From Coprinellus micaceus (taxonomy: Eukaryota > Basidiomycota > Agaricomycetes > Agaricales > Psathyrellaceae): a DNA stretch of 64,000 nucleotides. Shown piece after piece: positions 23,114-32,396 of the stretch; position 1 is the stretch's first letter; each line of letters begins with the position of its first letter. The translations under genes and the position numbers were made by a program. The stretch lies in contig OX596336.1 of NCBI GenBank assembly GCA_951394405.1, forward strand, positions 2,294,001 through 2,358,000. Direction: 5' to 3'. The notes under the pieces were generated by a model, which saw nothing but the letters and a program-made list of their open reading frames with translations, made no database searches and was not told the DNA's origin.

Positions 23114-23627
23114 TATCTTCCTAGGGGTCTCACGAATCAACCGCATCGTAAAAGGGAACAGCCTGCTCGCGAGCAAACCTTGATCTTGGGTCGTGGTTTG
23201 GGTTTCGCTATGACAGGTACTGCTCGCAAGGCACGGCAGTCTCTGGGGGAGGAAGTGTCGCCCAAGGTTATTATGTGGGCAAGTCAACCAACCCCTCCTC
23301 GTCGTGTCCCTCGGACTCGCGCGGGAAAGTGACAGCTACGGGGACAATTATCCTTGGTTGTAAATGAGAAGGTCAGAACCGTCCACATGCTCGATCCCCT
23401 TTGTGGAAAGAGGCTGCATTGTACTCTCAGCCGGCGCACGGTGACGGAGCGTGATCTGACTCGGAACCTCCGACGGGCGCCTATATGCCAGAGCAGCCAC
23501 TCGTCTCACTTGCCTGGGCCGCACTTATGCTTATGTTAACACAACGAATTTCAAGTCCTATCAATAGATATTCGATCCAATTTGCGAGATACAAGTACAA
23601 AAGTTACCGCATGGTGTTTGGCATAAG
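23114..23627. other. Intergenic region between GCN5 and PARP-like gene 3' ends
   Basis: About 510 bp between convergent genes. No coding similarity, RNA gene or repeat was recognised. Confidence 0.4.
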
Positions 23628-25470
23628 CTACTTGTACAAGGCGGCATAACGGGGGATAACAGCGTCGGCGTTGAATGCGAGTAACTGGTCAGGCGGAAGG
23701 CTGCGTCCATCCTGGCCGGATAACAGTTTAACCTGGAGCGGGGAGTCAGTTGCTACAATGGCGGATCAAGCGGGAGTCGCATACTATATCTTTCCCCCTT
23801 CCAGCTTCACGGTTGGCATACGCTTCTTGGAATGTCAGCTTAGGAACCACATCGTCGCTCTCTATAAGTTTAGAGAGTATCAGGGCTTTCCTCCCTCTGT
23901 ACCTCTGATTCTGTCCCCCGAAAGCGAGTTTGTCCGCCCTATATGGACGTCAGTACACTCTAAACAGTCTCGAGAAAGAGAAGTCAGATGCATCAGTGAC
24001 ACACCTGTTGGAGTGCCCTGACAGAAGTACAGCACCTGGATAGTCCGAGCTACCAAAAGTGTTACGACTGAGAACGTCACACATATCACAGCCATAGACA
24101 TTGCAAGGAGAGTTGATTTGCGGCTGCATTTGGCAGCTACACTTGACACCAACCCACCGGCGGCTTTCCCTTGGGCTCAACTCTTTCGACCTCAGGTGGG
24201 CCCTACGTGATCGAAAGTGAGCATGCAGCCGACCCTGGAGGAGATTAAGCCCTATAGGCCCACCTATACTGATTGTGCCTCACAATCAGGGCTTCGCTTT
24301 GGATGACGTTGTAAATTCCAAGGACCTTCGGAGGGGCTCGATTCTGACTATCCCAATCCGACCTGAAAAGGTCCAGCACTACATAGAAGCTTGTCAGTAA
24401 GAACAGCGCGCGTCCAAAGGAATTCACGGACCTTTGTTGTACTGAGGGTGATTCTTGGGGATCTCGAGGAAGCAAGGGGCCCTCCCCTTAGCTCGATCTT
24501 TGAGCGCCTCGAACGTATTAGGAGGGTTCACTACCGCCATGCGAGCGGGAGCGGGCGTCATTGACATCCCAGCCGCTCCAGGGTTCGGTGATGGTATTGG
24601 TGGGAGCTCTGCTACAGTAAGCACGCTGACTCCTTCCATGCTATTAGCATGGCTTACTGGACTTTGGGGCTGCTGGAGGGACACCTGCTCGAGCTGCATC
24701 CCTGCAGGTTTTCCCGCAGTAGAGGTAACCCTTACCGTTCCCGTCCACGAGTTTAGGTCTCGATTTGCACTGCTGCATGGCGGGTATTAGTTCTCGACGG
24801 CAGGTTGAGATATCTTGGAGGCACTTACTAGGCATGCAGCCTTCTGAGCCTTGAGTTCCTTCGCACAAGTCATCCCGCAGGTTGTGTAGGTCCCATTTTT
24901 CGGCTTCGCAAGGCAGATCTGCCACAGCAGATTATCACTGCGCATTGCAGAATGAACCATGATTGAAATAACCTACCTCGCAAAGCGAACTTAGCAAATC
25001 GCCGCAAGTTTTGCCGCAGGTGGGATACTGCTTTCCTGTAGCTGGGTGTACGAACGCAGGCTTCAGATGGCAGATCTGGGCGAAGTGAGCGCGCTCAAAA
25101 TGTCTACAATAAACAGATTGCCACTTACGGTACACATCGGAGCTATAGGAGGCGGTGGGGTTCCTCCGCCTTGAGCGGGCGGCCCTCGACGCCGAGGGGT
25201 TCTGACATTCCTAGAACTTGGTCGTCTCGCCTTGCCACTGCCGCCACCATGGCTCTGCGCACTATCACGCCACGGAGGGAAGTACGGACGCCTACGATTG
25301 TGGCTGTCGTCGTCGCTGGGCGGGAGATCGCTCCCGATCGAACGATCATCATCATCACCATCGTCAGAGTCTCTAGTATAAGGACGGCTAGGAGGGGTCT
25401 GCGTATGAGGTAAGCTCGTAACGGGTGCTCCACCTCCCCTACCGGGGAACCAGGATGAGAAGGAGAACAT
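23628..25470 (-). CDS. Cys-rich PARP-like protein with degenerate catalytic domain
   Basis: The start MFSFSSWFPGRGGGAP opens a Pro/Asp/Arg-rich disordered region. Three Cys modules follow, each split by introns: ICHLKPAFVHPATGKQYPTC, ICLAKPKNGTYTTCG and CKSRPKLVDGNGKGYLYCGK. All share C-x2-(K/R)-P..Y-x2-CG-x-TC and probably bind zinc. Fungal PARP-domain proteins carry such modules. The downstream region fits a PARP catalytic fold: VLGIYNVIQSEALIVRHNQY, then RRWVGVKCSC and CNVYGCDMCDVLSRNTF, ending DQLLAFNADAVIPRYAALYK. The expected W-H-G-T is W-V-G-V and the expected D-E before the final strand is D-Q, so NAD binding and transferase residues appear lost. Several joins at 23.7-24.2 kb are uncertain. 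The product could be a pseudoenzyme or a decaying gene. Confidence 0.6.
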
Positions 25471-25726
25471 GGGGGACACGAAGAAGCTCACAAAAGGAAA
25501 TGCTTCTTTGGCTCGTGTTCATATACGATAAGCCTACCGAAGGGTCACACGGGCCATGAGGCGCTGCGCAAATTAAGCGCCTGGGCCACATGACGAGGGG
25601 CATATATGGAACGTGGGGGTCTCAATTTGGCGGGTATCTTCAGCGGAGGGACCGGGTCGGTGCATCGAGATCAGTGGGCTGACTTGATTATTTGAAATCC
25701 TTTTCGTACACTCACGTAGAGGCTAC

Positions 25727-27061
25727 TTATAGAACACCTTTGACCTCCTGCGCTGTCCCGTCACACTGTTGATCGAGCACGCTCTCCAGCCCAACCCCTC
25801 GTAGGATCTTCCCAATCGTCTCCTCCTTCACTGCTTCAAACTCCTGCTCGCTCTTCACCAGCAGCATGCCGGCGAATCCCAACGAGTTCACAGGGAGCCT
25901 CTCCCCTGTCTTCGCAAGGATATGGGTCTCATTTTTGCGCGGAATCACATGCATATGCTCGAGCGTGATGATAACATTGTATGAGGGACGTCCGACTGGG
26001 TAGTCTTCGTCGTGACGAATCGTCTGGATGGAGAGGTCGAGGAGCTGCATGAAGGCCACCGAGAGGGTTGTTTCGAGTTCCTCTGGAGGGAATGTCTCTA
26101 AATGAGACGGAAAGCGGAACGAATGGCTTGCGTATGGGAGTTGGTTGAGAGCGAAGGGGCGAGCTGGGAGTTGTTAAGCTTAAGCAGAGCACAAAATAGT
26201 AGGAGATAAGGGGAATAAACCCACTAGGGAACTCGAGTCGAGCCTTACGAGCCAGACCTTCGATAGGCGGTCCGAGGGGAGAGTCCCTGGGGAGGAATTG
26301 GATGTGTTTATGCGGTTGGCTCGCCCCGCTGTGATCTCCACCTATTCACATTTTGTCAAGCGAGTAAAAAATAACCGAGAGCTTGGCGTAGCCTACAGTT
26401 ATAGAACGCGAATATGTTTTTCCCAGCGCGCCTGCCTGCAGCCAAGAGGGAGTAGGTTTGAACCAATTCCGAGGGAAGCAGGGGAGAGGCTTGCGACCTG
26501 AAATCTACCCGCCAAGAAGGTATCGGTCAGTACCAGCCAAGGAATGTGCGTCGTGCGGCATGCCTTTGGTGACCAAGAGGAAGTGGTTTGGCACGATGGA
26601 GTACTTGTTCAGCTGGAAGCGCCCGGTTCGTGAATTACTGCGAGCCTAAGCAGTACTAGAATGTCACAACGCACTAGAATAACAAACTCCTCCTTGGAAA
26701 GCTCATCCTCCAAGTCCCCAACATACAAATGAGGGTTGTAAGGCGGGGCGAAAGGGTCGACCTTGTCACTCTTATCCGCGATGACCTCGCTCTTGGTCGC
26801 CTCAACATCGAAATGGGGCTTGGGCTCGGCAGGCTTCTTCTGCAGCGCTGGACATAGCGTGATCTCAAACTATCTTTAATGAGATACGGTGACCATCATG
26901 AATACTCGCTCGAAGCCCGTTCGGATTGTGATACGCACGTCAATGTCGAGCTCTGGATGCTTGACGATGCTGGATGGGAAGTACAAAAGATCCCCCGATT
27001 TCAGAGCATCCTCGTATTGGCCAGGGATCTTGGCAATAATGTCGTTGTGTGTCGAGGTCAT
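25727..27061 (-). CDS. APA2: Ap4A phosphorylase / ATP adenylyltransferase (Apa1/2)
   Basis: Apa2 phosphorolyses diadenosine tetraphosphate to ADP and ATP. Exons join in phase. The N-terminal part is MTSTHNDIIAKIPGQYEDAL to IVKHPELDID, then FEITLCPALQKKPAE with a basic/acidic stretch, DKVDPFAPPYNPHLYVGDL and LNKYSIVPNHFLLVTKGMP. The HIT-like catalytic motif is GASQPHKHIQFLP (H-x-H-x-Q) near 26300. The C-terminal ATP adenylyltransferase domain contains YNVIITLEHMHVIPRK and LPVNSLGFAGMLLVKSEQE. The start ATG at 27061 is supported by family N-terminal similarity. The enzyme is expected in the cytosol or nucleus. Confidence 0.9.
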
Positions 27062-27538
27062 TGGGTGGCAGGGCAGCCTGTAGGATATATGGAGGAATAC
27101 TCTGGTCCCAATGAGCGTTGGGTGAGAGAGGGATGTGACGGTTCACCGGTCACCGCGATCAAAGATTGTGCAATCTGCGCGCCAATTTGGACAGGGGCCC
27201 TTCAGGCCATTTCGGGAGGTGTCAACAACACAGCGACAGAACAGCGTAGAACGCGACGATTGTCCAAGTCATACAGTTGCGGCGCTATAAGTACATTGTG
27301 CTCGAGAAATAATACGAGAGAGGGGCATACGTCGGGCAGCAGGTGGGTCTGAACGAAGGGCTGGATGAAAAAGGAGGGTAATTGAACAAAAGAATGTAAG
27401 GCCAGCCTTAACAAATATGATAAGAGCCTGTATGTTTTCCACCTCCCGTAACGAGGAAAGACAAGGGGGTTCAAGGAAACAGGGAGCCAGGGCGCCGTAA
27501 GGTGAGCCGTAGCGCCGCAGGATGCGCGCTCAAGGCTT
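27062..27538. other. Intergenic region between APA2 promoter and DUF7727-like gene
   Basis: About 480 bp containing the APA2 upstream region and the 3' flank of the next minus-strand gene. A minus frame at 27202-27474 is open but featureless. No element was recognised. Confidence 0.4.
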
Positions 27539-28232
27539 CTAGGCTATACCCCCTTTCCCTCTATTCTCTTGAGCCTCCTTTATTTCCTCTCCAAGCATGA
27601 CGGCTCTCCAATAGCACATTGCGGCTATTAGGGACCAGATTGCAGCGTTCGTCCCCTGGTGTGGATCATGAGTGAGTAGCGGCTCGAGCAGGGGGGTTCG
27701 ATGATGCCCATGAAACGCGTGCTTACTTGGTAATACAGTATATTAAGGACGACCTGTACGAGCAAAAGGACGACGCGCATGGCAAGACTCCGGTAGATAG
27801 CGAATTCTTTGATTTGAGGCAAGGGGTACTCCACGACCAACATGATCATCCCAAACACCATAGAGGCTATTTGCACCACTGGGACTTTGACGATGATAGC
27901 GACGAAGGGCGCTGCACTTGCTGGGGCTCTGGGGTAGGCGGGTAGCAATAGTGGAAGATGAAGATGGTGTCGTAAGTAACCAGGCCAAACCGTGTGAGAG
28001 GAGGAAAGTGAAGGTACGTACTGAAGTCCTCCGGGATCGCGCAAGGTCCCACCGACAAAGTCCCAGAAGAACTTGCGATAGAACAGCCCGAAGAAACCTG
28101 CCCACACAGCATCTGCCGAGCGCCAGGGAAGGGTCAGCGCTGACGTACTGGGCATCGAGGGGGACGGTACGTACAGACACTAGCCGTGATCGAAACGAAA
28201 CGAGCGTAGGAGTGCCACACCAGCTTGCCCAT
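27539..28232 (-). CDS. DUF7727-like multi-pass membrane protein
   Basis: Small basidiomycete membrane-protein family of unknown function. The first exon reads MGKLVWHSYARFVSITAS and is followed by a GTACGT intron. Next come AVWAGFFGLFYRKFFWDFVG, then PFVAIIVKVPVVQIASMVFG, VVEYPLPQIKEFAIYRSLAM and RVVLLLVQVVLNILYYQ. A final exon gives AAIWSLIAAMCYWRAVMLGE and EIKEAQENRGKG with a stop at 27539. Four hydrophobic segments are expected. The pattern RKFFWDFVGG and the PLP motif before the third helix match what I recall of this family. No catalytic residues are suggested. Confidence 0.75.
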
Positions 28233-28732
28233 CTTTGCCTGAAAGTAGAGTTTGAAGTCGATTGCTTGAGACTGGTAGTCGAGAATTCAAGAAACTGGGT
28301 TCGAGTCTTGAATCAAGGAAGGTTACGGTGGGTGAGCCTGCTCGTCGAGGATGTGCAGCAGGTGAACTGGAACCACTCGAGAAAGGTGAAAATGTAAAGC
28401 AAGCCTGACCAGTCGAGAGCTCAGCTCCCGAGAAAGAAAAGAAAGAGAGAAAGGAGAAGAGAATGAGCACGAGAACGACGGCAACGAAGAGGACCTGGAG
28501 GAGCGTAGCCAAGCCTTGACCGCTCTCATTTATTCCCCAGTTGGCGGAGTTGCAATCACACAGTGGTTGTTGCCATCGTTCCTTCTGACACCTCCATGCT
28601 GCTCCATGGAAACTTGTCTCTTCCCACAAGAAATCGAAAGCTTGTAAGTACCAGACACTACATACAGATGCGTGTAAAGTGTTCTCATAAATGTCCAATG
28701 TCCGAGAGGTGAGCAAGAAGCAGGTCAAGTCG
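28233..28732. other. Promoter region of the DUF7727-like gene
   Basis: About 500 bp between the start of the DUF7727-like gene and the stop of the next minus-strand gene. The minus strand is pyrimidine-rich around 28410-28480 (CTTTCTC-type tract), a common fungal promoter feature. No gene was recognised. Confidence 0.4.
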
Positions 28733-30811
28733 TTATATCTTGTTGTCCGTCAGTCTGATGGGGCGTAGCGGTGATCTAACCGAGCTGGCCTGCCAATATC
28801 ATCCAGTCAGCACAAAATCCGAGGAAGCTAAAGGAAGATGCAATTCACCGAGTATCGAGCCGACGGTGACGTATAGGATGGCGAGCGTGAATGGGGCGCG
28901 TCAGGCTCATAGGCCAGCGGAGGATTCCGCGGTCGAGGGGACGGTCGAGGGGATGATCGTGCCGAGAATCCCTTGATTCCGGTCGTGATCAATAAACCAG
29001 CAAGCCAGCAGGAGACAAAAGGTGGCTTACCCCATCCTGACTCGAGGCGGTCGACATAGAAGGAGAGTGTATTGGGAGAGGAGGCACAGGCACCCTCGGG
29101 ACAGCCGGTCCCTTGAAGTTCCTTGCGGGAACCGTTCGCCCTGCCACGGGGGACCGAATAAGCGGTGTTGCAGAAGAGGTCGATCCAAGGCTCGTATGAG
29201 TCCTTCCACTCTCCGGACTGCCATAATAACTCGGGGCGATGGAATGTCGAGCATCCGCTACAGGCTTTCCAGGAATTGAGGTGAAGGTCGGCCTCGGTGG
29301 GAAGACGAAGACCGAGTTCTCGAGCGGTGCAGATATGACCATCCTATTGACAGCCTTCGGCTCTTGCTGCATCGGTAATTCCGGTGACACAGGCGAGTCT
29401 GAACGGCGGAACAGGCCCAAGCTGCTCAGCATACCATTGTTCTGCTCCTGGACCTGCAATTCATTGTCGCGATCGTGCCGAGCTATGTGTCTCCGACGCC
29501 GACGCCAGGCCAAGAACAATGCGATGCACACGAGGAGCACCGCAACGCCTCCAACAATAACTCCTGCCAGAGCGCCTTTGGACATCCTCATACCGCCTTT
29601 GTCTGAGGATCCGGCTTGACTACCAGCTGCGGTGGCAGTTGGCCTTACCGTGGTGGCTGCTTCGGTTGGGCGTCGCGCTATACTGCTGGCCACTGGAGCA
29701 CCAGCCGCGGTTGCCGAGAAAACCGTTATGGAGTCAAGGTCGATGAACGGGGCGTCAGGTCTGGGTGATTCTACAGCAAAGTTCAGGTTGTGCGTTCCGG
29801 CGCCCAAACCACTTTTGTAGTACTGCATTGGGCGTGGTCAACGGCATGTCAATTAAATATGCATCGAAGGAAGTCGACACACCAGAAGCACTTGCGGGTG
29901 GAGTCGATTAACACCGCCGTTCGAACCTCCCTTCAGGATAGATGTTTCTCCGTTAAGCGTCACCTTCATGTCGGCGTGATCTGGGGATACAGTTCCGTAT
30001 ATCGCGATAGCTTCACCCTCGAATGGTAGAGATACAGCAGCATTGGGATTTTGGCTGAACCTAAGCGGAGGATGGTTCGAAATATGTCCCAAGGGATTGA
30101 CGACTTTTGCCTACCGTATTGTCCCGCCTTGGAACATCGCAAGCTGGTTTTGTCCCCATGCGGCGGCTGAAGGGGCGTATGCGAGGACAGGGTCGGAGTC
30201 CTCAATGGTCCTGCCTTCCATCTCCGTTGTCGACCCAGGCGACCCGACCTGGTCGATGATAACGACCGAATCGATGTCGATAGGAGACCCACCGGCGTTC
30301 TCAATTACAGCTCGATGCTTACCAGCCGGCAGACCTGATAATGTGGCTAAGATCTGCTTGGTCGCATTGGAACTGCCGCTGGCGCTGCCGTCCGAAACAA
30401 CAAGCGCCCCATCTACGGAGACCATGAAGCTGCCATACTGTGGCCTCTTGCCACCAAGGACAGTGAGGCCAGTACCTGTGTGTGCTTTTGAGCCAGCGTG
30501 AGGTTGTGAATGGATTAAAGCGTACCGTAAAACTCGATCGTTGCAGTGGCACCCTGGGTGGCGGTAGTGTGGTACGACTGTCCAGAGTAAGACTTGAAGA
30601 CGAAGAGAGGCTTGGTGAGAGAAACCTCTGTGGGAGGCACGTCCCGACTCACAGAAAGTAGAGGGTCGTCCTGCGACGAGTCTGACCAGGCACCAGGCGG
30701 GTCATATACGAGGAGAGGCGAAGAGTCTTCAACTTGTGCAGTCATCAGACTGCATGTCCGCCCAGTGAAGGAAAGATGACGTCTCTTACCAGTCAAGCTG
30801 AATGACGCCAT
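28733..30811 (-). CDS. Single-pass membrane protein with two ligand-binding-like ectodomains
   Basis: This is a widespread Agaricomycete architecture. A short first exon (MASFSLT) splices to VEDSSPLLVYDPPGAWSD. Two related beta-rich modules follow, the first with YSGQSYHTTATQGATATIEF, the second with EDSDPVLAYAPSAAAWG and LPFEGEAIAIYGTVSPDHAD. Next come a Thr/Ala-rich stalk, the membrane helix GALAGVIVGGVAVLLVCIAL and a basic stop-transfer RRRRRH. The long cytosolic tail is rich in Ser/Pro. A GTAAGC donor near 29023 removes an early stop and adds exons reading PRNPPLAYEPDAPHSRSPSY and SPLRPIRLTDNKI, ending at 28733. No signal peptide is obvious, so topology is inferred. A sensor or cell-wall adhesion role is possible but not shown. 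Confidence 0.75.
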
Positions 30812-31254
30812 TAAATTAGACTTGTAATGTTACCTTTTGAAAGAAGGAAGAGGAGGTCAAACTATCATGGAAAAAGCGAACAGGAGGGAAGGAAACCAGA
30901 GGCAGGAGAGAAGCGAGGGAGCGGCCAGAGGAACTAGGCCAGGGTGACATGGGTAAGAATATATGTCAAATGAGAGACATCGTAGCGAGTGTCTCTGCCA
31001 CTCTCTATCTCCCTGGCAAGGGAGTGCCAGAGCTGTGATATCGCCTGGGTACGGACAGATGGTTGATGCGGAACTCGAGAAGAAAGCGTGGAGAAAGACT
31101 GTATTTTGGTAACAATCAAATAGAGCAGGTTCTTCTGTGCAGAGGACAGAGATGTCGAGATGGTCGACAGTAGGAAGCCCGCCACCCCATCCTGCAGATG
31201 CAGGGAGACTGCCTGTGCTGGTCCAAGTGTGGGGATGGTAGGCTCTTAAACCAT
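30812..31254. other. Upstream region of the membrane protein gene
   Basis: About 440 bp. The minus strand next to the gene is pyrimidine-rich (CCTCTTCCTTCTTTC), typical of a fungal promoter or 5' leader. No gene is recognised. Confidence 0.35.
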
Positions 31255-31316
31255 CCGGTTCTGCCATCAGCCGACGCCTGATGTGCCGACGGCACGGCGA
31301 AGGTTCGCAGAACCGG
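31255..31316. repeat. Long hairpin with perfect 10-bp arms
   Basis: CCGGTTCTGC at 31255-31264 is the exact reverse complement of GCAGAACCGG at 31307-31316, with a 42-bp loop. The loop contains a further small palindrome GTGCCGACGGCAC. The structure overlaps the left copy of the dispersed repeat at 31308-31380. Confidence 0.6.
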
Positions 31317-31380
31317 CTGGTCTACTTGGTCGAGGTTTTGGCAGGAGGCGCCGTGGGAATGAAGACTTCGTGAAAACGCG
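31308..31380 (-). repeat. Dispersed inverted repeat, left copy
   Basis: Read on the minus strand, this stretch matches 32089-32162 on the plus strand. A 33-bp core starting CCTCCTGCCAAAACCTCGAC is identical and the flanks are diverged. It is followed by GGTTCGATCC at 31382-31391, which resembles a tRNA B-box. It may be part of a decayed non-autonomous element. Confidence 0.6.
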
Positions 31381-31441
31381 AGGTTCGATCCTGGAGGATT
31401 CGTCTCTATATCCTCCAAATCGTTTCATATCCAATAGGTTG

Positions 31442-31482
31442 TATACAAATTTCTGCTACTCTTGTCAGTGAAAATTTGTATA
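31442..31482. repeat. AT-rich hairpin with perfect 11-bp arms
   Basis: TATACAAATTT at 31442-31452 and AAATTTGTATA at 31472-31482 are exact reverse complements around a loop of about 19 nt. There is no T-run suggesting a Pol III terminator next to it. Its role is unknown; it may be the end of a small mobile element. Confidence 0.6.
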
Positions 31483-32088
31483 TGAAGTCACCCTTCCGAA
31501 ATTGTAAAGGGTGAGCTGTTCACGGGTGAGGTCAGCCAGAAAAGTGCTGCAAACCAGGGTGGATGAGAGTTATTGGGTTTAAAACCATGCCCATCCAGAC
31601 AAAAATGCGCAACAGTGCGTTTACAGCTTATGTCTACCATTTACAAAGGTTTGGTGAGTGAGCGCCCACCGTAGCGTGCCTGGTGAGCTCAGGGGTGCGG
31701 GCGCAGAAACAGGAGACGCTGCTTAGTCAGCATGTGATTGGGCCTGTCCTCGTCGTACCTCAGCGTTGGGGGACGATTTGCAGCAGTCAACCCCTCCTAT
31801 GTTCGATTTCGAGGTCCTATCTCACAGAAGGGGTCCTCTGCAATATTATTACCTGCCTGACAGGCAAATGGAGTTCACTTGGTCCTGCAGCTATTCACAC
31901 AACCTGTATTGCTACATAATTGCGGTGCCCTAGGTGACCCTATGGGCGGAATTTGACCCTTATCGTTTCTTCGAGGGATCCAATTATTTCAATGGGACTA
32001 TGTAAGTGTCTTCTACTGTGCGACCGACTTTACCATGCACGTCGACTCGCACATGAGTCCAATTTCGATGCTAGCCAGAAATTTACGA
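31483..32088. other. Gene-poor spacer between the repeat copies
   Basis: About 600 bp without convincing coding potential on either strand. It separates the two inverted copies of the 73-bp repeat. Confidence 0.4.
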
Positions 32089-32162
32089 GCGCGATTTTCA
32101 CCAAGTCCCCTCTCCCACGGTGCCTCCTGCCAAAACCTCGACCAAGTAGACCAGACGGTTCG
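32089..32162 (+). repeat. Dispersed inverted repeat, right copy
   Basis: Plus-strand copy of the element at 31308-31380. The shared order is GATTTTCAC, AAGTC, TCCCACGG, then the identical 33-bp core and CGGTTC. It sits about 235 bp upstream of the IPA-type gene start codon. Together the copies could fold into a large stem-loop of about 850 nt. Confidence 0.6.
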
Positions 32163-32396
32163 CTACGCTCACCCGCCGCTGCGCGGCATGATGACAATCA
32201 CTGATCTTAATCAGGTCATCAGGGAGCCGTCAGCGAACCGGCTGGTTGGCGAGACTATGGGGATGGATACATTAGACTTGCCCTGATAGGAAATAGTATT
32301 ATTTCGGGAATCGGGAATTGAAAAACAAGATCAAAGTCGCGCACGGGCTCGTCTAGTCCCTTGCGTCTCTTCGTTCTCTCCATCTCGCTGCCCACC

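Noticed and set aside
28989..29035. Early stop of the membrane protein after SPAGLLVY
   Set aside because: A consensus GTAAGC donor precedes it, and splicing continues the Ser/Pro-rich tail in phase through two further exons to 28733.
31380..31395. Possible tRNA gene from the B-box-like GGTTCGATCC
   Set aside because: No A-box at proper distance, no acceptor or anticodon stem can be paired, and no T-run terminator follows.
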